From assembly GCF_001439665.1 (NCBI RefSeq), contig NZ_LMAK01000045.1, positions 98,635 through 162,634 of the forward strand: a stretch of 64,000 nt of DNA. The letters are read 5' to 3'. The stretch comes from Formosa algae. Lineage in GTDB: Bacteria; Bacteroidota; Bacteroidia; Flavobacteriales; Flavobacteriaceae. Each line of letters opens with the position of its first letter. The stretch's first letter is position 1. The notes below the pieces were generated by a model, which worked only from the letters and a program-made list of their open reading frames with translations, did not search any database and was not told the DNA's origin. The position numbers were made by a program, and so were the translations under genes. Of the stretch, positions 35,275 to 44,379 are shown piece by piece.

Positions 35275-36831
35275 ATGAATAAGATAAATATACTTTGGGT
35301 TGATGATGAAATTGATTTACTTAAACCACACATACTTTTCTTAGAGAAAAAAAACTACATAGTTACTAAATGTAGTAGCGGTACAGAGGCGCTCGAAGTG
35401 TTAGAAAGCAATAAATTTGATATCGTTTTTTTAGACGAAAACATGCCTGGCTTAACCGGTTTAGAAACTTTAAATGAAATTAAAGAAAAAGACCATACAC
35501 TGCCTGTCGTTATGATTACTAAAAGTGAAGAAGAGTATATTATGGAAGAAGCTATTGGAAATAAAATAGCAGACTACTTAATAAAACCGGTAAACCCGAA
35601 CCAAATTTTACTAAGTCTTAAAAAGAATTTAGACCACTCGCGTTTAATTTCTGAAAAAACCACATCTAATTATCAGCAAGAGTTCAGAAAAATTGCAATG
35701 GATTTAATGTCTGTGAACAGTTACGAGGACTGGGCAATACTTTACCAAAAATTGGTGTATTGGGAAATTCAGTTAGAAAATATTGAAGACGCAGGAATGT
35801 TCGAAATTTTAGAATCTCAAAAAACAGAAGCTAACGCCTTATTCGGAAAGTTTATTGCTAAAAACTACACCGATTGGTTCGACCATAGCACAGATGCTCC
35901 AACCATGTCCCATACCCTATTTAAAAATAAGGTGGTTCCTGAATTAAGTAAAGAACAACCAACGTTACTTGTGGTAATAGATAATTTAAGGTACGACCAG
36001 TGGAAATCTTTTGAACCCTTTTTAACACCTTATTATAAGAAGGAAACAGAAACCCCATTTTATAGTATTTTACCAACCGCTACACAATATGCTAGAAATG
36101 CAATATTTTCTGGTTTAATGCCTAGTGACATGGAAAAATTACATCCAGAATATTGGAAAAATGATACAGATGAAGGTGGAAAAAATTTATTTGAAGGCGA
36201 ATTTCTTGAGGCGCAATTAAAACGTTTAGGTTTACAAAACTTAAGCTGCGAGTATCATAAAATCACCAACCTTAAAAATGGGAAGAAATTAGTCGATAAT
36301 TTTAAAAGCATGAAAAACAACGACCTGACTGTTGTGGTTTATAATTTTGTTGATATGCTTTCGCATGCTAAAACTGAAATGGATGTGGTAAAAGAATTGG
36401 CTTCTAACGATAAAGCTTACCGTTCTCTAACACAAAGTTGGTTTAAAAACTCGCCTTTGTTCGAAATTATTCAGCAAGCCCATCAATTAGGGTTTAAATT
36501 AATATTAACTACAGACCACGGGACTATTAACGTTAAAAACCCTTCTAAAGTGGTTGGAGATCGAGATACGTCTTTAAATTTAAGATATAAAACGGGAAGA
36601 AGCTTAACATTTGAGTCTAAAGATGTCCTGGAAATAAAGAATCCAAAATCTGCACATTTACCAACTTTAAATATGAGCAGTTCCTTTATTTTTGCCAAAA
36701 ACGATTTGTTTTTCGCCTATCCTAACAACTACAATCATTATGTAAGTTATTATAGAAATACGTACCAACACGGTGGTGTATCTTTAGAAGAAATGATTAT
36801 TCCATTTGTAGTGCTTCAACCAAAAAAGTAA
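35275..36831 (+). CDS. porX: PorX: response regulator with PglZ domain, type IX secretion regulator
   Basis: A 518-residue protein. The N-terminal receiver domain (1-120) has WVDDE, the phospho-acceptor Asp54 in IVFLDENMPG and the Lys in LIKPVNP. The C-terminal PglZ/alkaline-phosphatase-like domain (about 210-515) has LLVVIDNLRYDQW and LTTDHGTINVKNP as metal-site segments. This combination is diagnostic of PorX, which works with PorY and an ECF sigma factor to control type IX secretion genes. It implies the organism has T9SS; no T9SS structural gene is in this window. It is upstream of tsaE with a 65-bp gap. Confidence 0.93.
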   Translation: MNKINILWVDDEIDLLKPHILFLEKKNYIVTKCSSGTEALEVLESNKFDIVFLDENMPGLTGLETLNEIKEKDHTLPVVMITKSEEEYIMEEAIGNKIADYLIKPVNPNQILLSLKKNLDHSRLISEKTTSNYQQEFRKIAMDLMSVNSYEDWAILYQKLVYWEIQLENIEDAGMFEILESQKTEANALFGKFIAKNYTDWFDHSTDAPTMSHTLFKNKVVPELSKEQPTLLVVIDNLRYDQWKSFEPFLTPYYKKETETPFYSILPTATQYARNAIFSGLMPSDMEKLHPEYWKNDTDEGGKNLFEGEFLEAQLKRLGLQNLSCEYHKITNLKNGKKLVDNFKSMKNNDLTVVVYNFVDMLSHAKTEMDVVKELASNDKAYRSLTQSWFKNSPLFEIIQQAHQLGFKLILTTDHGTINVKNPSKVVGDRDTSLNLRYKTGRSLTFESKDVLEIKNPKSAHLPTLNMSSSFIFAKNDLFFAYPNNYNHYVSYYRNTYQHGGVSLEEMIIPFVVLQPKK

Positions 36832-36896
36832 AATTTCAACTCATAAAAATCATTAGCAATATTAAATTTTATTACTTATAATTGCACTTTTACACT

Positions 36897-37316
36897 ATGC
36901 TAAATACAAGAGAATTTCAGTTAGAAAACCTAGACGAAGTTGCCAATCAAATTCTTGAAAATGCAACCTCTAAAACCATACTTTTCTATGGTGAAATGGG
37001 GGCCGGTAAAACCACTTTAATAAAAGCTTTAGTGAAAGCTTTAGGTTGTGACGACGATGTTAGCAGTCCGACCTTTTCAATTGTAAATGAATATAGTGTA
37101 AATGATGGTTTAGTATATCATTTCGATTTTTATAGACTTAACGACGAAGAAGAAGCTTATAATTTCGGAATTGAGGATTATTTAGAATCTGGAGCTTGGT
37201 TATTTATAGAGTGGCCAGAACGGGTAAAACATATTCTAGAAAACGAAAGTTGTAATCGTTTAACGCTTGAAAGTTTAGATTCTAAAACTAGATCAATAAA
37301 GTTTACAACACATTAA
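36897..37316 (+). CDS. tsaE: tRNA threonylcarbamoyladenosine biosynthesis ATPase
   Basis: A 139-residue protein of normal TsaE length. The Walker A motif is GEMGAGKTT (32-40). SSPTFSIVNEY and YHFDFYRL are the family signatures, and FIEWPERV follows. With TsaB and TsaD it completes t6A37 on ANN-decoding tRNAs. An in-frame TTG at 36882 lies in a promoter-like sequence, so the ATG at 36897 was chosen. It is probably essential. Confidence 0.95.
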   Translation: MLNTREFQLENLDEVANQILENATSKTILFYGEMGAGKTTLIKALVKALGCDDDVSSPTFSIVNEYSVNDGLVYHFDFYRLNDEEEAYNFGIEDYLESGAWLFIEWPERVKHILENESCNRLTLESLDSKTRSIKFTTH

Positions 37317-37458
37317 AAACTAATATTTAAAGCAATTTAGCACGCAAATACGATCACAAAAATAAATAAGTACGGTTTTACCGTAACGGCAATGATAGAA
37401 AACAGTGCTTTTTAACATAATTTTAACATTTGGGCTTAATACCGATTTATGCAATCTA

Positions 37459-37466
37459 TATATTTG
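37459..37466 (+). promoter_or_regulatory. Promoter -7 box (TATATTTG) of the small exported peptide gene
   Basis: An exact TAnnTTTG match, 30 bp upstream of the ATG at 37497. It supports the small ORF as a real transcript start. Confidence 0.55.
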
Positions 37467-37496
37467 ATTCATTAATTAATTAAATCCCTTATAATT

Positions 37497-37640
37497 ATGA
37501 AAACTAAAAAGTACGTTATCGCAGCCGCGATTATTGGAGGAATGTTTTTTACTGCACAAGCAACAAACCTAATCAACTTAGATGGCCAACAAACAACAAA
37601 CATCGAAAAATGGAAAATTAAAATTCCTACTCACGGATAG
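37497..37640 (+). CDS. Small exported peptide (47 aa)
   Basis: A short ORF encodes a protein beginning MKTKKYVIAAAIIGGMFFTA and ending KWKIKIPTHG. Residues 1-22 look like a Sec signal peptide (positive n-region, hydrophobic core, AQA cleavage), leaving about 25 mature residues. It has an exact -7 box 30 bp upstream. Its 3' end overlaps the frame of the following membrane protein by 59 bp, which is unusual. I do not recognise a family. If a single base is missing near 37613-37617, the ORF would instead end at about 41 residues (see findings). Confidence 0.55.
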   Translation: MKTKKYVIAAAIIGGMFFTAQATNLINLDGQQTTNIEKWKIKIPTHG

Positions 37641-38127
37641 TAGAAGTTTAATTTTAGGGAGTGTGATTGCTACTTTTATAGCAACGACTCCTTACCTATT
37701 TTATCTTTATGAAAGTGTGCCGTCTAATATTAAAACATGGCACACTTTTTTATTTACATACGAAAGTAGATTTTACGGCGGTTTAGATATTGTAGCATGG
37801 ACATTAACAGGTAAATTAATACCATTAATGCTTTTGTTTATATGGTTTTTTACTTGTCGCCATTGGTGGTACCACGTATTGATTGTACCTATAGCAATGT
37901 ATATGTTTCAAATTTTCACCATTTTAAACGACGACATACAATATGTAGATAGTAACCAAATCTTATATTTACTACCTGTAATGGCGTTTATAATTCCTTC
38001 AATTTATCTCATTAGAGCAAGAATTTTTAACAGATTAAACACCGTAGATAAATCACTTCAAGACCTTGAAGACGAATTTAAAATTTCGCCAAGAGGATTT
38101 AAAGATAAGATGAAAGATTATTTTTAA
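37582..38127 (+). CDS. Membrane protein of unknown function (start uncertain)
   Basis: About 170-181 residues. Four hydrophobic segments (about 24-44, 75-95, 97-113, 127-145) are followed by a charged cytoplasmic tail (DKSLQDLEDEFKISPRGFKD). The conserved-looking part starts at KFLLTDSRSLILGS, but no ATG is in frame before it. The options are TTG at 37582, which overlaps the small exported peptide gene by 59 bp, or GTG at 37663, which loses the first hydrophobic part. An ATG at 37610 is one base out of frame. Function unknown. Confidence 0.7.
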   Translation: MANKQQTSKNGKLKFLLTDSRSLILGSVIATFIATTPYLFYLYESVPSNIKTWHTFLFTYESRFYGGLDIVAWTLTGKLIPLMLLFIWFFTCRHWWYHVLIVPIAMYMFQIFTILNDDIQYVDSNQILYLLPVMAFIIPSIYLIRARIFNRLNTVDKSLQDLEDEFKISPRGFKDKMKDYF

Positions 38128-38189
38128 ATTACATTTAACAGATCTAATTATTATTTGTATTTTGAATGCTTATTATAGGGTAAAAACAT

Positions 38190-39389
38190 ATGTCTAAATC
38201 ATTTTCTCCGTTTACACACCAACAGTTAATTCCACAAGAAGAAACACTTGAAATTTTTAAAAATAAAGGCAGTTTATTTATTGGCATTCCCAAAGAAACT
38301 GCTTATCAAGAAAAACGTGTGTGTCTAACTCCAGATGCGGTTTCTGCTTTAATATCAAACGGACATCGTGTACTCATGGAGGCAGGTGCTGGATTAGGCG
38401 CTAATTTTACAGATAAAGATTATAGTGAAGCTGGAGCAGAAATTACTAGAGACACCTCTAAAGTTTTTTCTTGTCCCATGATTCTAAAGGTAGAACCTCC
38501 TACTCTAGAACAGATTGATCTTATTAATCCGCAAACTATTTTAATTTCTGCTTTGCAACTAAAAACTCAGGATAAAAAATATTTTGAAGCTTTAGCGGTA
38601 AAACGTATCACGGCTTTGGCATTTGAATTTATACGTGACGAAGATGGTCACTATCCGGCAGTGCGCTCTCTAAGTGAAATTGCAGGAACAGGTGCTGTAA
38701 TTATTGCTTCAGAATTATTATCGAATATTAATCAAGGTAACGGATTATTATTTGGAAATATCTGTGGTGTGCCTCCTGTAGAAGTTGTCATTATAGGTGC
38801 TGGAACGGTAGGTGAATTTGCAGCCAGAAGCGCTATAGGATTAGGTGCTAATGTAAAAGTTTTCGACAATTCTATTTCTAAATTAAGACGCATTCAGACC
38901 AATTTAGGACGTCCTATTTTCACTTCTACCTTACAGCCTAAAAATCTTACAAAAGCATTAAAACGTTGCGATGTTGCCATAGGTGCAGTTAGGGGAAAAT
39001 CACGTTCCCCAATAGTTGTATCAGAATCTATGGTGCAATGCATGAAAAAAGGTTCTGTAATTATGGATGTCAGCATAGACATGGGCGGGTGTTTTGAAAC
39101 GAGTGAAGTCACTTCTCATAAAATTCCAACATTTAACAAACATGGTGTAATACATTATTGCGTACCCAATATACCAGCCAGATTCTCTAGAACTGCCTCT
39201 ATATCAATAAGTAATATTTTTACACCGTATTTATTAAAGATCGCAGAAGAAGGTGGTTTAGAAAATTCCTTAAGATTTGAGAAAGGTTTAAAAAATGGGT
39301 TGTACTTTTATCACGGTATTTTAACGAATCGTTCCGTTGGAGAATGGTTTAATTTAAAATATAGCGATATTAATCTCTTAATTTTTTAA
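38190..39389 (+). CDS. ald: Alanine dehydrogenase
   Basis: A 399-residue protein of the AlaDH/PNT family. The N-terminal part has GIPKETAYQEKRVCLTPDAV and MEAGAGLGANFTDKDY, and the NAD-binding Rossmann part has VVIIGAGTVGEFAARSAIGLGANV. SLSEIAGTGAVIIASELL is the signature of the AlaDH branch. It interconverts alanine with pyruvate and ammonia using NAD. It is slightly longer than typical bacterial Ald at the N terminus. The following small gene starts right after its stop. Confidence 0.88.
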   Translation: MSKSFSPFTHQQLIPQEETLEIFKNKGSLFIGIPKETAYQEKRVCLTPDAVSALISNGHRVLMEAGAGLGANFTDKDYSEAGAEITRDTSKVFSCPMILKVEPPTLEQIDLINPQTILISALQLKTQDKKYFEALAVKRITALAFEFIRDEDGHYPAVRSLSEIAGTGAVIIASELLSNINQGNGLLFGNICGVPPVEVVIIGAGTVGEFAARSAIGLGANVKVFDNSISKLRRIQTNLGRPIFTSTLQPKNLTKALKRCDVAIGAVRGKSRSPIVVSESMVQCMKKGSVIMDVSIDMGGCFETSEVTSHKIPTFNKHGVIHYCVPNIPARFSRTASISISNIFTPYLLKIAEEGGLENSLRFEKGLKNGLYFYHGILTNRSVGEWFNLKYSDINLLIF

Positions 39390-39764
39390 ATGACACTTAT
39401 ACATCGTATTGGATATTACTTAGGCGGATTTTCATTAGGCCTTATACTGCTAGCTTTTTTTTTAAGCGGAAAAAAAACATCTTGTAGTTACGGACTAGAT
39501 GCTCGCGTAATTAAAAACATAAACACAAAACCTGTAGTGTATAGCGAAAATGCTAAATCTATAATTAAAAATCAAAGTATAGACACTATTATACTTAACC
39601 ATGTTTTACACAAAGGCGATGTCGATTTTTCTAAAAGCGACACCTCCTCAGAGCCTTGTAAAACCTACTATTTAAATGGTACATTAGATAAAAAATCTAT
39701 TGCATTAATTATAAAAAACTGCAAAGAAAAAGCAACTATCGAAGACATTAAACTTCTAGACTAA
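39390..39764 (+). CDS. Small membrane-anchored protein (DUF4258-like)
   Basis: A 124-residue protein with one N-terminal membrane segment (about 11-27) and a small extracytoplasmic domain. The domain has paired cysteines (Cys32, and Cys in SEPCKTYYL and IIKNCKEKA) and the pattern NHVLHKGDVDFSKSD, which reminds me of DUF4258; this is tentative. Its ATG follows the ald stop with no gap, so it is co-translated with alanine dehydrogenase. Function unknown. Confidence 0.65.
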   Translation: MTLIHRIGYYLGGFSLGLILLAFFLSGKKTSCSYGLDARVIKNINTKPVVYSENAKSIIKNQSIDTIILNHVLHKGDVDFSKSDTSSEPCKTYYLNGTLDKKSIALIIKNCKEKATIEDIKLLD

Positions 39765-39777
39765 ACTAGTTTACAGC

Positions 39778-39811
39778 AAAAAAGGTTGACTTCACGAAGT
39801 CAACCTTTTTT
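39778..39811. terminator. Bidirectional terminator between the ald unit and proline dehydrogenase
   Basis: A 15-bp stem AAAAAAGGTTGACTT/AAGTCAACCTTTTTT with a 4-nt loop. Both strands have T-runs. Confidence 0.93.
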
Positions 39812-39832
39812 GTTTAAGTATATTATTACATA

Positions 39833-41008
39833 TTATAATTTCTTTCTTCTTTTCTTCTCTTTAGAAAGTAAATTTAATTCTCTTCCTGTCTGTCCTGCAA
39901 CAGACGTATTTTCTTCAGCACGTCTTATCAAGTAAGGCATAACATCTTTAACGGGGCCAAAAGGCACATATTTAGCCACATTATAACCTAAATGCGATAA
40001 GTTAAAACTAATATGATCGCTCATACCATATAACTGCCCAAACCAAACACGTTTATCTGAATTAGCAACCCCTTTTTCAGACATTAAATCCATTAATAAA
40101 TACGAGCTATTCTCGTTATGCGTGCCATTAAATATAGACATCTCATCTAAATGATCTAACATATAGGCTACAGCATTATTAAAGTTTAAATCTGTAGCTT
40201 GTTTATTTTCGCAAATTGGCGTCGGATATCCAAGCTTTTCTGCCCGTTCATTTTCCTTTTCCATATATGCGCCACGCACGAGCTTGTATCCTAAATAAAA
40301 CCCTTCAGCTTTAGCTAGTTTATGTTGTTGCTTCAAGAAATCTAAGCGGTCGTGTCTATACATTTGTAAGGTATTAAACACTATAGCTTTCTCGGTGTTA
40401 TATTTTCGCATCAATTCAGTAATTAAATCGTCTGCAGCATTTTGCATCCAACTCTCTTCGGCATCAATCAACAACAACACATCTCTTTCTTTTGCCGCTT
40501 TACAAACCGTTTCAAACCGATATTTTACGCGCGACCATTCTTCGGTTTCTTTTTCTGATAAAGTTGTGTGTGCCCCTATTTTTTCAAACAATGCAATTCT
40601 TCCAAAACCAGAAGGCTTAAATACTGCAATAGGAATAGATTTACGCTCTTCAGCAAAATTTATAATTTTCATGGTGATTTTAAGTGCGGCATCAAATTCG
40701 GTTTCATTTTCTTTACCTTCAACAGAGTAATCCAAAACAGAACTTACACCTTTCTCATACATATTATCAATAACAGGTAAACAATTTTCTTCATTAACTC
40801 CTCCACAAAAATGATCGAACACTGTGGCCCTAATCAATCCTTCTACAGGTAATTTTGCCTTTAAAGCAAAATTTGTTGCAGCCGTTCCAATACGCACTAA
40901 AGGCTCTATTGAAATCATTTTGAAAAGAAAATATGCTCTTTCCAATTCAGAATCACTTTTTAATGCAAAAGCAATTTCCGTGTTATCGAAAATTGTATTT
41001 TTATTCAT
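39833..41008 (-). CDS. Proline dehydrogenase
   Basis: A 391-residue monofunctional PRODH. The TIM-barrel motifs include LLLIDAEESWMQNAADDLI, the FAD-region YLGYKLVRGAYMEKENERA and the C-terminal VPFGPVKDVMPYLIRRAEEN with conserved arginines. It oxidises proline to pyrroline-5-carboxylate and passes electrons to the quinone pool. The P5C dehydrogenase is not adjacent. It diverges from aroB with a 93-bp gap. Confidence 0.93.
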   Translation of the reverse strand: MNKNTIFDNTEIAFALKSDSELERAYFLFKMISIEPLVRIGTAATNFALKAKLPVEGLIRATVFDHFCGGVNEENCLPVIDNMYEKGVSSVLDYSVEGKENETEFDAALKITMKIINFAEERKSIPIAVFKPSGFGRIALFEKIGAHTTLSEKETEEWSRVKYRFETVCKAAKERDVLLLIDAEESWMQNAADDLITELMRKYNTEKAIVFNTLQMYRHDRLDFLKQQHKLAKAEGFYLGYKLVRGAYMEKENERAEKLGYPTPICENKQATDLNFNNAVAYMLDHLDEMSIFNGTHNENSSYLLMDLMSEKGVANSDKRVWFGQLYGMSDHISFNLSHLGYNVAKYVPFGPVKDVMPYLIRRAEENTSVAGQTGRELNLLSKEKKRRKKL

Positions 41009-41101
41009 TCACTTAAAATATTTATGTAAATATAATGAAGCTGAACTTACTTTTTTGCAAAAAACTCCTTATTTTCACGGTTATTTTTTTAGACCTATTT
41101 T

Positions 41102-42175
41102 ATGAAAACTATAGAAAGTAACACCAATAAAATTCACTTCACTACAAGTGCGTATCAACACGTAAACACACATATAAAAGAGAGCAATCCTTCTAATATA
41201 TTTATTATAGTAGACGAAAACACTCACAAACTTTGTTTACCGCATTTATTATCTGAAATAGAAACAACTAGCACTATTGAAATTATTGAAATAGAGTCTG
41301 GAGAAATTAATAAAACTATTGAAACTTGTGTTGGTGTATGGAACGTACTTTCTGAACTTGGAGCCGATAGAAAAAGTCTTGTTATTAATTTAGGCGGAGG
41401 CGTAATTACAGATTTAGGTGGTTTTGTAGCTTCTACTTTTAAACGTGGTATAACTTTTATAAACGTTCCTACTACCCTATTATCTATGGTAGATGCTTCT
41501 GTGGGAGGAAAAACAGGAGTAGATTTAGGGACTTTAAAAAATCAAATTGGTGTTATTAATACACCCGAAATGGTTATTATAGACACTACATATTTAAAAA
41601 CGTTAGCTCAAAACGAAATGCGTTCAGGTTTAGCAGAAATGCTTAAACATGGATTAATACAAGACAAAGCGTATTGGGATAAATTTAAAGACTTGTCTGT
41701 ATTAAACTCAGAACATTTAGACGAGTTAATTTACGAGTCTGTTTTAATAAAAAAACATGTTGTAGATATAGATCCTAGAGAAAACGGACTAAGAAAAACA
41801 CTTAATTACGGACACACTATTGGACACGCTATAGAATCTTATTTCTTAAGCAATACACATAAAACAAATTTACTACACGGTGAAGCTATTGCTATTGGAA
41901 TGATTTTAGCCTCGTACATCTCTACAAAACTTACAGGCTTAAGTGAAGCCGAAAACACAGAAATAAAAGATCTTATTCTAAGTATATATGATTTTGTTAC
42001 TATTAATGAAGAAGATTACGAACCTATTATTGAGCTTTTAAAGTACGATAAGAAAAACTCTCATGGTAATATTAATTTTGTGCTTCTAAGCGCTATAGGC
42101 CAAACTAAAATAGATTGTCTGGTGCCAAATGATCTGATTATTGAAGCGTTAAATTTTTATAACGGTTCGTATTAA
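41102..42175 (+). CDS. aroB: 3-dehydroquinate synthase
   Basis: A 357-residue protein of standard length. The NAD-binding segment is LVINLGGGVITDLGGFVAST. VPTTLLSMVDASVGGKTGVD follows, and the zinc ligands are in GLAEMLKHG, NYGHTIGHAIES and LLHGEAIAIGM. It cyclises DAHP to 3-dehydroquinate, step 2 of the shikimate pathway. A 79-bp gap separates it from the next small gene. Confidence 0.97.
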   Translation: MKTIESNTNKIHFTTSAYQHVNTHIKESNPSNIFIIVDENTHKLCLPHLLSEIETTSTIEIIEIESGEINKTIETCVGVWNVLSELGADRKSLVINLGGGVITDLGGFVASTFKRGITFINVPTTLLSMVDASVGGKTGVDLGTLKNQIGVINTPEMVIIDTTYLKTLAQNEMRSGLAEMLKHGLIQDKAYWDKFKDLSVLNSEHLDELIYESVLIKKHVVDIDPRENGLRKTLNYGHTIGHAIESYFLSNTHKTNLLHGEAIAIGMILASYISTKLTGLSEAENTEIKDLILSIYDFVTINEEDYEPIIELLKYDKKNSHGNINFVLLSAIGQTKIDCLVPNDLIIEALNFYNGSY

Positions 42176-42254
42176 ATAAAAATAATTTGTAAATTTAGTA
42201 TCCCGAGATAAGCGACATTTAACAATACTATTAAACATCTAAAACACTTTTAAG

Positions 42255-42578
42255 ATGAGAAAAGTTATTGTTGATTATAAAAAACTAACGCCTGAGATTT
42301 TAACAAAATTGACAGAGAAGTTTCCTGATGGTTATAATGATCGAGATATTATTACGTTCGATAACCACCATAATGAGACCATAGAAGCCGTTGAAATAAC
42401 AGTTAACGATACAAATTATTTAGTCAAAGTAAGTTGTAAACTACATTATACGATGACTAATTTTGATCGTACTAACGACATGGTCTTAAATAGCCTTGGA
42501 CACATTGTTGTAGATTTTCCAGACGAACCCAACCTAACTTTAGACGAAGATTTAATATTTACAAATGAAGAAGAATAA
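42255..42578 (+). CDS. Conserved acidic protein of unknown function
   Basis: A 107-residue soluble protein without signal or membrane segments. It begins RKVIVDYKKLTPEILTKL and includes NDTNYLVKVSCKLHY. The C terminus is strongly acidic (DEPNLTLDEDLIFTNEEE). It looks like a small Bacteroidota-specific family. No catalytic motif is evident, and I do not recognise the function. It is followed by a strong bidirectional terminator. Confidence 0.75.
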   Translation: MRKVIVDYKKLTPEILTKLTEKFPDGYNDRDIITFDNHHNETIEAVEITVNDTNYLVKVSCKLHYTMTNFDRTNDMVLNSLGHIVVDFPDEPNLTLDEDLIFTNEEE

Positions 42579-42614
42579 AAAAAGAGCCTAATATTTAATA
42601 TTGGGCTCTTTTTT
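42578..42614. terminator. Bidirectional terminator between the small acidic gene and the Lrp gene
   Basis: An 11-bp stem AAAAAAGAGCC/GGCTCTTTTTT is extended internally by AATATT/AATATT, with T-runs on both strands. Confidence 0.92.
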
Positions 42615-42639
42615 ATAATTTGATTTAAAATGCTTACGA

Positions 42640-43119
42640 CTATAATTCTTTAAAGATATAGTGCATTAAACGTTTTTTATCATTTATGCTTTCTTCTAAA
42701 GAAATCATAGTTTCTGTTCTGTATACACCTTCTATGTCGTCAATCATAAAAATAACGTCTTTTGCATGAGCTGTGTTTCTTGCTCTAATTTTACAAAAGA
42801 TATTAAATTTGCCAGTTGTGATATGAGCAACCGTAACAAATGGTAATTCGTTAATACGCTCTAACACAAATTTAGTTTGAGATGTATTATTTAAATAAAC
42901 ACCTATATAAGCGATAAAAGAATATCCTAATTTTTTATAATCTAAAGTTAAAGAAGAACCTTTAATAATCCCAGCGTCTTCTATTTTCTTAACTCTAACA
43001 TGAACAGTACCAGCCGAGATCAATAATTTCTTAGCGATATCTGTAAAAGGAACCCTTGTGTTATCAATTAACATATCAAGAATTTGGTGGTCTATTTCAT
43101 CTAATTTAAATTTTGCCAT
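42640..43119 (-). CDS. Lrp/AsnC family transcriptional regulator
   Basis: A 159-residue protein. The N-terminal winged helix-turn-helix (about 5-60) includes DIAKKLLISAGTVHVRVKKIEDAG. The C-terminal RAM ligand-binding domain (about 70-145) includes FVTVAHITTGKFNIFCKIRA. Such proteins bind amino acids and control amino-acid metabolism. Proximity to aroB, proline dehydrogenase and alanine dehydrogenase is suggestive, but no site was identified. It is a single gene with its own -7 box. Confidence 0.93.
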   Translation of the reverse strand: MAKFKLDEIDHQILDMLIDNTRVPFTDIAKKLLISAGTVHVRVKKIEDAGIIKGSSLTLDYKKLGYSFIAYIGVYLNNTSQTKFVLERINELPFVTVAHITTGKFNIFCKIRARNTAHAKDVIFMIDDIEGVYRTETMISLEESINDKKRLMHYIFKEL

Positions 43120-43143
43120 ATCTGTACTTTTTGTTCTTTACAG

Positions 43144-43151
43144 CAAAAATA
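43144..43151 (-). promoter_or_regulatory. Promoter -7 box (TATTTTTG) of the Lrp gene
   Basis: An exact TAnnTTTG match on the minus strand, 24 bp upstream of the ATG. Confidence 0.5.
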
Positions 43152-43192
43152 ATACATTTTTATGTATTAATCTTATCAAATTATTAAGGTTT

Positions 43193-44347
43193 TCACAATT
43201 TTAATAAAAAATTGACATCACCTATGGTCACGAAATCGTTTTCGATACCTACTTTCACCACTTGCTCATCCACACCTAACACCCTCATTCTATTGGCGTT
43301 AATCTCTTTATGACCATAAAAATCTGATAGCATTGCGATACTCTCAATCTTTGATAAAAACTCAATTTTTTTGTTAATTAATTTTTCAACAAACAGTATT
43401 CCAATGTCTAAAATCTCAGGATTTTCAGTTGTACCTACATTAGCATCTCTAATAATAATATCGTAAAAACACTTACCATTTTCTGGAATTGTAAAGTAAT
43501 CTTCATATTTATCGCCATTAACAGCATGCTTAGCGATATAGTTAAATGCAGAGAGATAAGCCGCATAAATATAGAAACGTGTAATATCTCTATCGTAATC
43601 ATTTGCAAAATGTCCAGCTTCAAATAGTATTGTAGGTACATTAAAAGACTGAAAGCTGTCCCCTACGCAATTTATATTAAAAGAATCATCATAACGTCCT
43701 ACATGTCCTGGAATTAAGTCTTGTAAAGTATTATTCATTTCAGCTATAATATCCATACCAACCTTTCTTGAGTCGGTTACCGCTCTATGTTCATCTTGAG
43801 CTGGAGATAAAAATGAAACTGTAGCTGTTTTATTAGCACGTGCCACACTAAATATAGTACGTTGTCCATGTAAGTTAAAGCAATAATGAGGTTTAAAGTC
43901 ATTAAAAGCAGCTCTCAACACTTTACTCTCTGGTTGCGACAAGGTTTGTGCATCTCTATTTAAATCGATGTCTATAGCATTAAGCCTTGTGTATGCTTCA
44001 GCACCATCAGGATTTAAAATAGGTATAATATAAAAGGTACATGCATCTTTTAAATGGCTTAATGTGGTATTTGGATGTTTAAGGGTATTAATGAAATCGA
44101 AAAGTGCTTTTGTGGTTGTAGATTCATTTCCGTGCATTTGAGACCACAGTAACAATCGTTTTTTACCTGTTCCAAATTTAATAGCAGAGATAGGTTTACC
44201 TAATACAGAAGTTCCAATTTCTGAAACTTCAAAACTAGAATCCAATGTTTCTAAAAGTGGTTTAATATGTGAATTGGTAATATAGCGCCCTTCTAATTCT
44301 TGCTCTTTATGAGTCTGATATAGACTTGTAATTTCTTTAATAGTCAT
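43193..44347 (-). CDS. M14 family zinc carboxypeptidase
   Basis: A 384-residue protein with an M14 peptidase domain. The zinc ligands are in WSQMHGNESTTTKALFDF (His and Glu) and YCFNLHGQRTIFSVA (His). IIPILNPDGAEAYTRLNAID follows the family pattern, and the catalytic Glu is in TILFEAGHFANDYDRD. It releases C-terminal residues from peptides or modified substrates; there is no signal peptide. The frame reaches an ATG at 44386, but the exact -7 box at 44366-44373 lies inside that extension, so the ATG at 44347 was chosen. Confidence 0.88.
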   Translation of the reverse strand: MTIKEITSLYQTHKEQELEGRYITNSHIKPLLETLDSSFEVSEIGTSVLGKPISAIKFGTGKKRLLLWSQMHGNESTTTKALFDFINTLKHPNTTLSHLKDACTFYIIPILNPDGAEAYTRLNAIDIDLNRDAQTLSQPESKVLRAAFNDFKPHYCFNLHGQRTIFSVARANKTATVSFLSPAQDEHRAVTDSRKVGMDIIAEMNNTLQDLIPGHVGRYDDSFNINCVGDSFQSFNVPTILFEAGHFANDYDRDITRFYIYAAYLSAFNYIAKHAVNGDKYEDYFTIPENGKCFYDIIIRDANVGTTENPEILDIGILFVEKLINKKIEFLSKIESIAMLSDFYGHKEINANRMRVLGVDEQVVKVGIENDFVTIGDVNFLLKL

Positions 44348-44365
44348 AGCATTTTTATAAGTACA

Positions 44366-44373
44366 CAAATGTA
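44366..44373 (-). promoter_or_regulatory. Promoter -7 box (TACATTTG) of the M14 peptidase gene
   Basis: An exact TAnnTTTG match on the minus strand, 18 bp upstream of the chosen ATG. A TTG lies 16 bp further upstream. It decides the start codon. Confidence 0.55.
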
Positions 44374-44379
44374 AACAAT

